From positions 1-64,000 of the forward strand of contig OZ037928.1 of NCBI GenBank assembly GCA_964035575.1: a DNA stretch of 64,000 bases. Direction: 5' to 3'. Both the position numbers and the translations under genes were made by a program. The DNA is from Rhynchopus sp. YZ270_cl-10 (Eukaryota > Euglenozoa > Diplonemea > Diplonemida > Diplonemidae). Below, in pieces: positions 28,211 through 38,080 of this stretch. How positions within the stretch are numbered: the stretch's first letter is position 1; each line of letters opens with the position of its first letter. The notes under the pieces were generated by a model that saw nothing but the letters and a program-made list of their open reading frames with translations, was not told the origin of the DNA and did no database searches.

Positions 28211-31200
28211 TTATTGAAAGTCCTCATCAACCGCGTCGACATCGATGGAGCAAGCCGCAGCACAGGAAGTGGCAGACGGGTGGGCGGAGGGTGCGGTGTG
28301 GCCACTTCCTGTCTGGGCGTTCATTGCTGCTGGTGCGGTGGAGGAGTCAGAGGTGGACTGTGCGGCGGCGATGGGGGACTCGTCATCGCTCTCCATCATC
28401 ACCTCTGCGGCAGTGTAGCGTCGTCCGAAGGGGGATGTGGGCTCAGCAGAACAGGAAGTGGCAGACTGGTGGGCGGAGGGTGCTGTGTGGCCACTTCCTG
28501 TCTGCGATGTTGTAGTGGGTGCCGTGGTGGAATCGACCCCATCTGGGTCTCGCCCTCGAGATCCTGGATCCAAAGCCAGCGTCACCGTCACCGTAGGGTC
28601 CCAAAGATTCGCCCTATCCCGAAAGCTCGTGTCGCCCATTGCCCTGTTGAGGCAATCCAGTGTGGACCGGATCTTCTTCTGTGCCGCCTCGGGAGCCTCC
28701 CAATTCAACGCCTTCCAGGTGTGGAGCCATTCCCGATAGGCCCAAAAGCACGCCACTGTGCCTAGCCGCGTATCCACCGCCCCTTGCCTGTGGTGGAATG
28801 CCTCCACCCACTGCTGGACGTTCCGCATCACCGGCTGCCCCATTGACAGGCAGGGGTAGCAACCCCCTTTCGACACCTGGTACCCCCACTGCAGCTTCCG
28901 CGCGATCTCCTCCACCCTCTGCCGCGCTTCGCCCTCCACATCATCTAGGCGGAAGGAGTCCGGCGGGGTCTCAGCGTCCGTCGGGTTCTCGACCGCGGGG
29001 GTGGCCTGCCTGGCATTACGCACCCTGTTCTCCCGTCCTGTCGTCACCCTGGCCTGGGAGACCCCCTTCCTACGATTCTGTGTGTCTACGAGCTCGATAC
29101 CCTGCTTCGCGGTTCCCGGCTTCTTGTCCTCCCCTGTGGACGGTGCAGATCGCGGCAGGAAGGCCTGAGGGAGGAGACAGGACGCAGTGCGTAGCTTGGA
29201 GAAAGCCATGTCCTCCTCATCCCTCAAATCGCCATGCGAGCGTTCAGCGTCCCTCAGCAGCAAAAGACACCGCTCAGACGTGGCGTGCAGGAGGATGGTC
29301 TCCCGTCCCTGTATGGACTCTTCGTTGCCGATGTTGCGGCGCCCCTCAGCCTCCTGTTCCTCGCACGAGGCAAACCCTAACCGGAACCTCTGACGGCTCT
29401 CCTCTCTCCTCTGCGATGCAGTGAGGCTCTGGGCTTGCCTTCGGTTCAAGGCACCTGCCTTCGTCAGCTCACTCGTCTTCGCCGATCCAGGCTGCGCTCC
29501 AGCGGGGCTGCGGACACCCATCGCCTTCTCCTGCATCGTCTCACGTCGCTGCTCCGACGATTTGACCTTAGCAGAAACGAAGCGAGATGCACTCTCGGAT
29601 CTGGCCCGGCGCAAGAGGACCTCCGCAGCCTCCCGTTCCTGCCTCTGGCGTTCCTCCGACAACCTCCTCCGCTCTGCCGACCGCCGGCGTAACTCTTTCC
29701 CCTCCTCTGGTGGGACTTCACCCTCAACCCCACCCTCGAAGCCCGATTCCCTATCCTCCGGTTCCTCGGCAAAGCGGGGTGGCGTCACCGGCTGGGGAGA
29801 AGCGTCAGTCTGGTGCAGGTCTTGCATCGTAGCGCCAGCCTGCTCCCAATCTCCTTGAGAAGAGGGCGGCATAGGAGGAGTCTCATCAGGGTGTGCAGGG
29901 TGACGGACCGGTGTCGCTCCTGTCTGAGTCTGATCCACATCCATCTCCTCCTCCTTGACCCCGGCTTGGCGCATCTCAGCCTCATGGCGCTTCACCATCT
30001 CAGCTACCTCCAGTTCCTCTTCCCTTTCCCATTGGTCTTTCAGGGCACCCTCATGAACCCCCGCTCGTACACACCACCAAAGCCGCAGGAGACCCCTCTC
30101 AGTTTCATGGAACCGCATAAGGTCACGAACATGGGGAGCACCGTTGTCAATCGGGTCCTCATTCCCACGCCTGGTCCCTCTGGGCCCGTCTGGCTGGTCA
30201 TCCATAGGGACCGGGGGCCCAGCACAAGTCACTTGGTCCTGGCTGACTCGGCACGCCACGCAACAGCTCGTGCAGCAAGTCGTACAGAAATGTGACTCTG
30301 CTTCCGCTCCTTCGCTGTGCCCATCGCATCCCCTGCAAATGAACGGGCCTGTCGTAGGCTCCCAAAGGCATGTGTCGGCACGTAGAGGCTTCGCTGCGCA
30401 GAGGATCTTGACTGCATCGACGTTCAGCGAGAGGGTCTCAAAGTGCCCGGCGATTACTCCAGTAAAAACCAGTCCCAGGGCTCCGTGGGGGGCACATAGG
30501 CGAGGGACATAGATTTTGGGCACGGCGCCCGGGGAGACAAGGATTATGGTCATCTCGAGTACCTCACATAAGCCCATGATCATCGTTTCATCCGCCCACG
30601 TGGTGTCGTCTCTGCATCCTTCTCGCAATTTCCGTTCCATCCACGATCGACGGTCTCCAGTGCGCGCAGCCAGCTTAGCGTCACGAAGAACTTGGGCAAC
30701 TGCCAGTTTCCGGAGGAGCGATGACGAATGGTAGGGTGTATTCGGAGCGAAGTTCGCGGCCAAGGCGTCAAACAGGCAGTCACCCACAGTGAAGCTGTTC
30801 CTCGTACGCGAGCCAAGAAATTCTGCCTGCCTGTCCACCGCCCAAGACTTGAAGACATTCATATCTGTCAGAGAGTGGGTCGGGGAGAGGACCAGCTTCT
30901 CTAAGTTGTGTAGAAAAGATGAGGCCTCCTGATCGTCCTCCCTCGGTGTCGCCTGCGGGAATGTGGGTGACCTGGCTCTCTCAGCGCCCTTCATGTGCGT
31001 GTCGTGGGAAGTGTGCGGAGTAGGGGACGGAGCCGATGAGCGCACGTTACCACTGAGGATGTCAGCTAAGCCGTTCTGAGACGCCGGACAAAAGGGGGAG
31101 TCCCTTGAGCACAAATCGCACACCAACCTCTCGCACCCCTCAGCACATTTGAAGTGCGCCTCGCAACCGTCGATGGGGCGAACGCAACGCCTACACTGGT

Positions 31201-33127
31201 ACACCGTCCCCACCGGTGCAGACTGTGCTGCGGGGATACGCTTCATCATCGCCACAGACTTGCAGAGACGCTTCGACTTCGGCGCAGGTATCGGTTCCAT
31301 GCCGAGGATTTCTCCCTTGAGGTGCGAGTCTGTGAAGGAGAGGGGGCTGAGGAACCAGTCCTGTGAATCGTCATCAACCGGACCTGCGAAAACGAAGAGC
31401 GCCTCCCGGGCCCTTTTGGTCGGCACCAGAATTTGGGGACGCATGCGATCACAGATGATCACAATGGTGCACTCTAAAGCCTCTCCCGCGCCAGCAAGTG
31501 CCACCATATCCATCCAAGTGCGGGCGTCCGATCGGTCGCTGCTCTTTGTGCCCATGTACTCCAGCCAGTTCTTCACAGGAATGGAGATGCAATCCGCGAG
31601 GTCCGGTCGGTCATTTTTTACAATCTCCACAGCACGTCTCCGGAGTTCCTTATGACTCGTCTCTCCGTTGATGTCTTCAATCAAAAGATCCTTCTTGAGA
31701 TCCACCGAGCATGCGGTCAGCAGTGCATCGAACCCGCTGTCACCTCTCAGGATTTTGTAACGCTGGGGGTGTGTGAGCCCCAGTCGTGCAGCCTGCGTCT
31801 CTGCGTCAGGGCATGCGCCATCTGCCATCATGCGGAGGATGTTCCAATACGCAGCAGGTGTCTCCCCCCCGGCCTGACGCCCCGCTCGGAAAGGATTGTG
31901 TCGGAAGACCGTTCCACCCACCTTCTTCTCTGGCATTGAGAAGTAGTCGCGCGGTTCACGCGCTATTTCGGCTTCCTCGACCTCCACAGACGGTTCACGC
32001 TCCGGTAAGTTGCTGACAGGGTTGCTGAGGTATGTGGAATCCATCTGCCTGAGATCTTCTTCCGCGGGACGCTGAACTGAGTCGGCGCTGTGGGGCAAGT
32101 GTTCATTGATGTCTGTGCAAAGCACGCCTCGGGCAACAAAGGACTTACCCACGGCTGCTTGGTATGCGCACGACATATGCTCCCGTAGCCTCGCCTCAGT
32201 CGGTGCATCGCCGCCAGGGTCCTTTGTGCACGCAAGCCCGGCCACCTGGCTGATGACCCGGTTGCACTCTTCCGATGCCCCACCGAAGGCCTCAAACACC
32301 ATGGGGGAGAAGAGCACGTCCGCACCTCTGCAATCCTCCAGGTGTTTCTTCCGCTTCTCCTCCCCGGCCACTTTGGCTGCGTACTCGCTATGTTGTGCCG
32401 CTCGATGCACGTAAGTGGGGAGGGTCGGAGCTACTACTGTGAAATCCAAAGCTCTTCGCCGGGTCTCCATGATGCCAGATGGGAGGAACACGTCTGCCGG
32501 TCTCTTCCCAGACTCAAAACCCAAGTCTTTCTCCAAAGAGGGGTTGAGCCCCGCCGCATCCGCTGCCAAGAAAAAGGAGTGCTTCAGGGCGTCATGCCGT
32601 TCGGTTCTGTGACCCATGTAGCCGCAAGAGAAAGTGTGGTCCCCGAAAGCATCCATGCACACCCCATCTTGGTCGCCTGTATTGGTCGCCTGCTTTGCCG
32701 CGCGTTCCGCCTTCTTCTTCACTGCCTGCAGTTCCGTGGACACCCCCACCTGGTCAACGGCCAGCGCCTTGGTGGCCCTCACCTCTTCGCGGAGCTGCTC
32801 GAGGAGGAGCTGCGTGCCTTCTGCGTTCTCCACTGCCTTCTCCGTCATCTGCCTTGTCACGGCAGCTGCCTCCTCTTTCGCCCGCTGCAACGCAGCAGCA
32901 AACTCCTGCCGCAGCTGTGCAAGCTCAGGTGCAGGTGTAGTAGCGGGTGCAGTAGCGGGTGTAGCAGCGGGTGTAGCAGACACAGCAGGTGTAGCAGGCA
33001 CAGCAGACACAGGTGCAGTAACCTCACTAGGCGCAGACGCAGCAGCAGTGGTGGTTGTGACTGGAACTGTAGGGGAGGGCAGTGGTGTGGCAGGTGTCGT
33101 GGGGTTCATTTTTTTTAAGGGGTTCAT
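28211..33127 (-). CDS. LINE-derived ORF without RT: coiled coil - RLE - two OTU domains
   Basis: The ORF has 1,638 uninterrupted codons, starting at an ATG in the leader repeats (33127; a second in-frame ATG at 33109). A Pro/Thr/Ala tract (residues 10-70) and a coiled coil (about 70-145) lead directly into RLE: GDHTFSC, RHDALK, RPADVFLP (Asp212), LDFTVV (Asp228). OTU-like domain 1 (about 455-590) has GDSGFDALL, with Ser464 at the catalytic Cys position, and lacks the usual GHxE histidine motif, so it is probably inactive. A CRRC/CAEGC/CDLC module follows. OTU domain 2 has VGDCLFDAL (Cys784) and AGHFETL (His895), so it keeps its catalytic pair. A third Cys cluster, a charged region and the family's C-terminal domain (PCLSMGQPV, AFHHRQGA) complete it. 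No RT motifs are present. It is either an internal-deletion derivative of a second LINE family or a captured gene. Confidence 0.8.
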   Translation of the reverse strand: MNPLKKMNPTTPATPLPSPTVPVTTTTAAASAPSEVTAPVSAVPATPAVSATPAATPATAPATTPAPELAQLRQEFAAALQRAKEEAAAVTRQMTEKAVENAEGTQLLLEQLREEVRATKALAVDQVGVSTELQAVKKKAERAAKQATNTGDQDGVCMDAFGDHTFSCGYMGHRTERHDALKHSFFLAADAAGLNPSLEKDLGFESGKRPADVFLPSGIMETRRRALDFTVVAPTLPTYVHRAAQHSEYAAKVAGEEKRKKHLEDCRGADVLFSPMVFEAFGGASEECNRVISQVAGLACTKDPGGDAPTEARLREHMSCAYQAAVGKSFVARGVLCTDINEHLPHSADSVQRPAEEDLRQMDSTYLSNPVSNLPEREPSVEVEEAEIAREPRDYFSMPEKKVGGTVFRHNPFRAGRQAGGETPAAYWNILRMMADGACPDAETQAARLGLTHPQRYKILRGDSGFDALLTACSVDLKKDLLIEDINGETSHKELRRRAVEIVKNDRPDLADCISIPVKNWLEYMGTKSSDRSDARTWMDMVALAGAGEALECTIVIICDRMRPQILVPTKRAREALFVFAGPVDDDSQDWFLSPLSFTDSHLKGEILGMEPIPAPKSKRLCKSVAMMKRIPAAQSAPVGTVYQCRRCVRPIDGCEAHFKCAEGCERLVCDLCSRDSPFCPASQNGLADILSGNVRSSAPSPTPHTSHDTHMKGAERARSPTFPQATPREDDQEASSFLHNLEKLVLSPTHSLTDMNVFKSWAVDRQAEFLGSRTRNSFTVGDCLFDALAANFAPNTPYHSSSLLRKLAVAQVLRDAKLAARTGDRRSWMERKLREGCRDDTTWADETMIMGLCEVLEMTIILVSPGAVPKIYVPRLCAPHGALGLVFTGVIAGHFETLSLNVDAVKILCAAKPLRADTCLWEPTTGPFICRGCDGHSEGAEAESHFCTTCCTSCCVACRVSQDQVTCAGPPVPMDDQPDGPRGTRRGNEDPIDNGAPHVRDLMRFHETERGLLRLWWCVRAGVHEGALKDQWEREEELEVAEMVKRHEAEMRQAGVKEEEMDVDQTQTGATPVRHPAHPDETPPMPPSSQGDWEQAGATMQDLHQTDASPQPVTPPRFAEEPEDRESGFEGGVEGEVPPEEGKELRRRSAERRRLSEERQRQEREAAEVLLRRARSESASRFVSAKVKSSEQRRETMQEKAMGVRSPAGAQPGSAKTSELTKAGALNRRQAQSLTASQRREESRQRFRLGFASCEEQEAEGRRNIGNEESIQGRETILLHATSERCLLLLRDAERSHGDLRDEEDMAFSKLRTASCLLPQAFLPRSAPSTGEDKKPGTAKQGIELVDTQNRRKGVSQARVTTGRENRVRNARQATPAVENPTDAETPPDSFRLDDVEGEARQRVEEIARKLQWGYQVSKGGCYPCLSMGQPVMRNVQQWVEAFHHRQGAVDTRLGTVACFWAYREWLHTWKALNWEAPEAAQKKIRSTLDCLNRAMGDTSFRDRANLWDPTVTVTLALDPGSRGRDPDGVDSTTAPTTTSQTGSGHTAPSAHQSATSCSAEPTSPFGRRYTAAEVMMESDDESPIAAAQSTSDSSTAPAAMNAQTGSGHTAPSAHPSATSCAAACSIDVDAVDEDFQ

Positions 33128-33350
33128 TTTTTTTTAAATAGGGGTTCATTTTTTTTTAAATAGGGGTTCATTTTTTTTTAAATAGGGGTTCATTTTTTTT
33201 TAAATAGGGGTTCATTTTTTTTTAAATGGGGTTCATTTTTTTTTAAATGGGGTTCATTTTTTTTTAAATGGGGTTCATTTTTTTTTAAATGGGGTTCATT
33301 TTTTTTTAAAGGGGTTCATTTTTTTTTAGGGGTTCATTTTTTTTTACACA
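33107..33350 (-). repeat. ATG-bearing leader repeats
   Basis: On the minus strand, units of AAAAAAAAATGAACCCC followed by CTATTTA, CCATTTA or shorter linkers repeat about twelve times. Each carries an ATG in an A-rich context. The last ones are used by the 1,638-codon ORF; the earlier ones would open short upstream ORFs. The same unit with a TGTGT linker is found on plus at 25955-26270. Confidence 0.9.
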
Positions 33351-33571
33351 AAAAACTATGTTAGACGAAATCCTACCGATGTGCCTACATGGGGCGTCCC
33401 CCGTCAGTAGTGCGCCAGATGAGGGGCATGAAGCGAAATGCGGTGAAAGGTGCAGGCCTGTTCGCAGCAGGTCTGGAGAGTTGTGGCAACTCGTCTGCTG
33501 AGCGTGTGAAGTATCAAGGCAGAGGTTCGCTGTCCAAGTAAAACCTACCCTGGTCATCCTCTGCCTGTCTT

Positions 33572-34297
33572 GTTCTCTGTTGTGATTGTTTGTGTTTGTG
33601 GGCGGGATCAGATGGGTGGAGGGTGTTTACTTTGTGTTTAGCTCGGAGAAGTGGCTTACCCGCCCACTCTCTGTTATTTATTCAGTGTCATTTTTTCATT
33701 CATCCCCAAAGTTTGTAGACAGAGTCAAGACCACCTTGGCCAAAAGGGTTTTTTCACCACACTTTTCTTTTGCTTCCATTCGTGGAAGCGTTTGCTTTTC
33801 TTCTGTTCCTGGCCTGACGTGTGTTCAACAGGTGTGCTATTTTTACCAAGTGGAATCCATTTTTCTTTTTCCAGGGGAGGCACTAAAACAAACCATTCTG
33901 CAGACAACAAAGCAAAGGCAATGTGTTTTTTATTCTCCCTTCCCTTCTTTTAAGTAAGGAGGATTAGGTCTTCTTTTTTTCCTTTTTTTGCCCCAGAAGT
34001 GTGACGCCTGTGTATTCAAATTGATCAAAAAGAATAAAAAACAAACACATAATGCAGTTTCTTGTTTTGTATAAAACTCTGTTGGCTCTACCGTACTCTT
34101 CGCCCGCCTTTTATACAAAACTTGAAACACCGACCATTTTTGGTCATCATTTTTTCCTTTTCATTTTTCCATTTCCTTTTTCCTTTTCCATTTCCTGTTC
34201 ATTTTATTGTCTTTATTGTCTTCTCCATTTCTTCCTTTTTCCTTTCTATTCTCATAAAAAACTAGTCCAAGTACAAAAAAGAGAAAAAAAAAAAAAG
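33572..34297 (+). repeat. Repeat Y, plus copy, with A-tail
   Basis: This is the inverted counterpart of 27228-27956. It starts at TGATTGTTTGTGTTTGTGGG and ends at CCAAGTACAAAAAAGAG plus an A-run. Substitutions and small indels are spread along its length, so the two copies are not recent. Confidence 0.65.
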
Positions 34298-34299
34298 TT

Positions 34300-34500
34300 T
34301 TGCCTGTGAAAGTCATAGGGTGCCAATCTCAAGGGCACCCTGTGCACCCTTTTTCGGGACCAAAAAAGGCACCCTGTGCACCCTTTCTTGGGGGCCAAAA
34401 GCACCCTGTGCACCTTTTCAAAATCCAGTTCCGGGGGGTTTCGGGAGAGTTTCGTGCAGTGGGTTTTCAGGCACCCTGTGCACCTTAGATACCAGAGTGT
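34300..34500 (+). repeat. Four spaced copies of GGCACCCTGTGCACC
   Basis: The palindrome-centred motif GCACCCTGTGCACC occurs at about 34334, 34370, 34410 and 34471, separated by unlike sequence including GGGACCAAAAAAGG. Function is unknown. Confidence 0.7.
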
Positions 34501-35040
34501 TTAACTTCTCAAATCAGGCGGCATGAGGTGTATTCACCAGAGCATGGCCGAATCCAATAATGGTCTGGAAACTGAGAATTGATGCAGGAGAGCTTCTCTA
34601 CACGGGGACCGAACGGACCCTGAGGGTACGGTCCGGAAAACCCACCCGTCACGGCGTGTGCACCGGAGTGGCCAGAGTGAAAGTAGCGGTAGAGAGGAGC
34701 ATAGCTGGAGAGACACACATTGAGGTCTTGAAATGAAATGATTCTTACTTTTGAGTTTCCATTTTCACTACAGGTTGTTTGATGCTTCTGCAGTTGGATG
34801 CTATTGCAGACGGCACACCTCATCCTAGTGTGGCAGAGCTGAGATTCCAGCTCTGGTCTGACAGACTAAACTTGAAAAATTGAAAATTTTGTCGTCGAGG
34901 TACAGCAAGGATGAGCTACACCAGACAAAACGATTTTGTTTTTATTCGTTGGACAAAAGTTGAACCAAGAACTTGTGCGAAGGTAAGATGTTTCTTGCGC
35001 GACACACCTGAAAAAATTGAGCGAACAGAATAACTATTTA
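34501..35040. other. Spacer, no supported gene
   Basis: A 104-codon minus-strand frame exists (34509-34823), but no family is recognised and there is no second copy to test it. It contains a 20-bp match to the LINE C-terminal coding part (CTCTACCGCTACTTTCACTC). Confidence 0.4.
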
Positions 35041-35046
35041 TTAGTG

Positions 35047-35190
35047 GGTAATTATTTTGACTTTATTTCCCGAGTTCTGAATTTTCACATCCGAGGGCAG
35101 ATTTTGTTGTCACGAGCGCAGCGAGGGACAACAAAACTGCCCGAGGATGTGAAAATCAGGGCGAGGGAAATAACGGCAAGATAATTACCA
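35047..35190. mobile_element. Foldback element (near-perfect hairpin)
   Basis: The arms run from TAATTATTTTGACTTTATTT inward to TTTTCACATCCGAGGGCAG and back through CTGCCCGAGGATGTGAAAA to AAATAACGGCAAGATAATTA. The central loop is GTCACGAGCGCAGCGAGGGAC. It is too short to code. It lies right next to the TIR element at 35202. Confidence 0.75.
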
Positions 35191-35201
35191 CGAATACATA
35201 A

Positions 35202-35691
35202 TTTTATTACACGGGAAATAACGACGCAGTAGGGTTCTCTTAGGAGGCGCGTAACTTATTCGGCACAATAATTCATCATCACTATTAGATACCACACAAC
35301 AAGAACTATGCCACGTACATATGCAGAGAGGACAGAGGAAGACCTATGAAGACGCAGAAGGGTCCTTGATCTCCAGCGGTGTTTACAAGAAGTACTGGTC
35401 CCGATTCATTCAGCACGCCAAACCTAGGGGAGCCCCGAAGGAGGTGCATTACGCGGAGTACTTCATGAGAGAGAATATTCAAGAAATCCCCCCCCCCCCG
35501 CCCCCATAAAGTAAAATTGTGAACTTTATTTCCCCGCACCTCCGAAATCACACACCAAAACAGGCTACACAAGGGGGGGATTGTAAAACAAACTATAAAG
35601 ACTTTATCTGTTATCCGCCAGATAAAGTCTAGATTATGACACCGGCCTCCTAAGAGAATCCTACTGCGACTTTATTTCCCGTGTAATAAAA
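35202..35691. mobile_element. MITE-like element with ~47-bp terminal inverted repeats
   Basis: The left end TTTTATTACACGGGAAATAA to CTTAGGAGGC (35202-35248) matches the reverse complement of 35645-35691 with few differences. The 490-bp body has no transposase. Its ends share GGGAAATAA with the neighbouring foldback, so the two may be related. Confidence 0.75.
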
Positions 35692-35973
35692 ACAGAAAAA
35701 GAATGGAAAAGAGAAAAGTTTGAAGAATGAACTATTTTGCACGAAGGTGAACATCGAGCGTACTTGAAAACGTAAGTGACGAAACACATGAAGAGAATTG
35801 GAAAGGCATTGTAATGCAACAATGTTTGTAGTGTCCTCAGTCAAATGCACGTCACACAATGACGCAGGCATGGCTTGTACCATGCCAATGTTTTGTTTAT
35901 TCCGATGTTGTTTGTTTTTTTATGTTTTTAGAATTTCTGAATTAGAATATTGTTGCGAACTAGCGGACCCGCA

Positions 35974-36390
35974 TCATCCCATCTTGGTCTGGCCAGGTCC
36001 GATCTGCGTGCTCGGGGAGCACATGGTCAGACCAGGGTCAACACCAGCCCTCCTCGACTCCATGTGCAGCTGGCACATTGTGCACCACGGGCAGCAGAAC
36101 GCAGCAGCGACGTCAGCAAGCATGTTTGGTGCAATGCCAAGCTTGCCACGCAGGTCACCACGCATGCTGGCCAGGCAGCACGGGAAGACGATCCCTCCAC
36201 AGCAGCAGCACAGGCAGTTCATCGAGTTTGCGATGTTGTTCTTCACAGCGTCGTACAGACGACCGTACAGGCACGACCCGCAGAAGAAGATGTTGAAGCA
36301 CAGCCCGAAGTCCGTCAGCCCAGAGAACAGTCCATGCTCCCAGCTGCCACTTCCGGTTGCGGGTGTGCCGACCTGGTTGTACTGTGCCAT
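35974..36390 (-). CDS. PLAC8-family cysteine-rich protein, paralog 1
   Basis: 138 residues. The ATG was chosen because MAQYNQ is shared by the paralogs; a longer upstream frame is not conserved. Order: a polar N-terminus, GSWEHGLFSGLTDFGLCFN, then a cysteine-rich stretch with SMNCLCCCCGGIVFPCC forming a hydrophobic segment. SMRGDLRGKLGIAPN follows, then CCPWCTMCQLHMESRR, the C-x2-C-x2-CQ...E...R signature of PLAC8 (cornifelin/onzin, plant FW2.2/PCR) proteins. Family members are small membrane-associated proteins linked to metal handling, calcium flux or cell size; the role here is not known. Differences from paralogs 2-4 include VGTPATG near the N-terminus and the FC pair before CPWC. It is the most diverged of the four. 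Confidence 0.85.
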   Translation of the reverse strand: MAQYNQVGTPATGSGSWEHGLFSGLTDFGLCFNIFFCGSCLYGRLYDAVKNNIANSMNCLCCCCGGIVFPCCLASMRGDLRGKLGIAPNMLADVAAAFCCPWCTMCQLHMESRRAGVDPGLTMCSPSTQIGPGQTKMG

Positions 36391-36714
36391 TGGAAAGTAG
36401 GTTTGTTGGTTTATCTGTGGGTGAGGTGTGGTGGGAAAAAAGGTGGTCCACGGGCTCCCCTCACCGTCGTAGGCGAAGTGCGAAGGAATACATAGACGAA
36501 AAACTCGTCGTCGATCACACCATGGCGTCGCATCAGCACCACACAAACAGGTGTTTTGAAAATGGGACGTGCCAAAAACACGATGCAGAGAGACATAAGA
36601 ACGACATCCACAAGAGGGCAACAGAACACATCGCCATCGGAGAATCAAGATTGGGCGGCGAGGGGAGCTGCCTTACCTTTTTTTCTATTTTTGTTGTTCG
36701 ACAGGGCATTGTAT

Positions 36715-37370
36715 AGGTTTCGGGGGTTTTCGCTGAAACTCGGTCAAAACTCGGTCGAGCCCCACCTTAGCTCAAGTTGGGGGCCTCCGGCGGAATGTGA
36801 GAATTCCTCGGAGTTCGGCACTTCATTTATATTTGTGCCAGGCACACGTGATACACGAATTATCAGTAACCTCAGTACATTCACAAAAGAAACGGCGGTC
36901 GTGGCACCCAAGCGAAGCCACGGTACGCAACATTTCAAAAAAAATTCTAAAAAATGTTGACATAAATGTCACTGTCGTTGGTAATTATCGTCAGTTTCCG
37001 TAAATTTTACTTCCATATTTTGCTGAAACAAAAGTTTCTGGCGAAGCCACGGTACGCAACATTTCAAAAAAATGCGCAGAAGGGTGGCTGCAAGCTTGCG
37101 CCGCAGGCGCACGGTACGCTACTTTTTTATTTTCGTCGTGCTGCATGCTTCGTTTTCCTTCGGCGTTTGGCCAATCGAGTCGCGTTCTGGCTGTGACGGG
37201 GTCACTTTGTTCATGAGGCCATTTCTGGTCACTCTCAGAGGCTCGTGTGAGGTACCAAAGAAAACCGATTTTTTCCCCCAAGATTTATCATTTTTTTTTT
37301 TTTATTTGGCCTGACCGAGTTTTAGTTAAGGCTTGCTGTAAACTCGGTCAGGCTGACCGAGTTTTACCCC
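36715..37370. repeat. Repeat block with AAACTCGGTCA ends and an inner direct repeat
   Basis: AAACTCGGTCA motifs occur at about 36735-36755 and at 37310-37365, where GCCTGACCGAGTTT and AAACTCGGTCAGGC form a 14-bp stem. Inside, GCGAAGCCACGGTACGCAAC with an A-run occurs at about 36913 and 37040. It could be a degraded TIR element. A TATATAA sequence follows at 37373. No ORF is supported. Confidence 0.5.
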
Positions 37371-38061
37371 ACTATATAATCCCCTGTTGTTCGATAATTG
37401 TCCATTCTGTTTTTGTTTGCTTTGGCTTTTTTTTGGTTTTCTCCAAAAAAATTGTTGACGAACATTCTGCAGTTTTTACGCAAAAACAACGCGAACATTT
37501 TTGTTCTCTTTTTTTTTTTTTTCGCAATTTTTTTTTGCCTGCACATCTCTGCGACACCCTGAGGATGAGCTCCGCAAAGATTTTTTTTTCTTCTGATAAA
37601 TTGTTGGTAGTAGTGTAGTTGCATCGTCGTTTGAGCAATCTCCACTTTCTTCTGTTCTCTAAAATTTTTGAAAGGTAGTTTTTTCACCTAAGTTCTCAAA
37701 AGAAAAAGCTTATCTTACTGAGATGATCAAGTCACCTCTGAAAGGGGGCGAAATTTATGAAGAAGCAACGTTTTGCCTTGGAGTGAATGCGTTACCTCTT
37801 GTGTGAGAACTGTGTCTCACACTAGGGGGTGCTAAGAAAACAAAAAAACTTTTCAGCACAACGCATTTTCCTTGAAGTAAAGGGGCGACGAAAATTCCTC
37901 CTTTCACCTTGAAAAAAAAATAAATGTGTGAAGAACGTTCACAGGAATTGGGCGGGGGGAAAGAATGGAAGCACGAAAAAATTCTCCAATTTTTGTTTTT
38001 TTGTACGTCCATTAAAAGGAAAACAAAGGTCCCTCTTTCACCTTAAAAAGTTGTTCAGACC
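37371..38061. other. Spacer between PLAC8 genes, no ORF
   Basis: AT-rich with long T-runs. From about 37780 on it is homologous to 39900-40200 and 43440-43740, that is, part of the PLAC8 duplication unit. Confidence 0.6.
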
Positions 38062-38080
38062 CTAAGCTCGTTTTGCTTAG
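38062..38080 (-). other. CTAAGC/GCTTAG hairpin, site 1
   Basis: CTAAGC, a 7-base loop CTCGTTTT-like, and GCTTAG form a six-pair stem. It lies about 1.07 kb downstream of the stop codon of PLAC8 paralog 2. Equivalent sites are at 40201-40219 and 43744-43762. Confidence 0.6.

Larger units (their letters stand above)
28211..33452 (-). mobile_element. RT-less LINE relative (5' end and coding part)
   Basis: The 5' end at about 33452 is defined by homology with the start of the short element at 25846: both begin GCACCTTT and share the GGACGCCCCATGTAGGCACA text. The leader repeats lie at 33110-33350, then comes the ORF. The 3' end lies below 28211 and is not resolved. Relative to the LINE copies, the RT and both upstream zinc-finger blocks are absent, although the RLE and everything after it is retained. 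Confidence 0.7.

Noticed and set aside
34509-34823. 104-codon minus ORF
   Set aside because: No paralog, no recognised family, and partial overlap with a repeat; a chance frame is more likely.
35974-36648. 224-residue version of PLAC8 paralog 1
   Set aside because: The extra 86 residues are not conserved in the paralogs, which begin MAQ.
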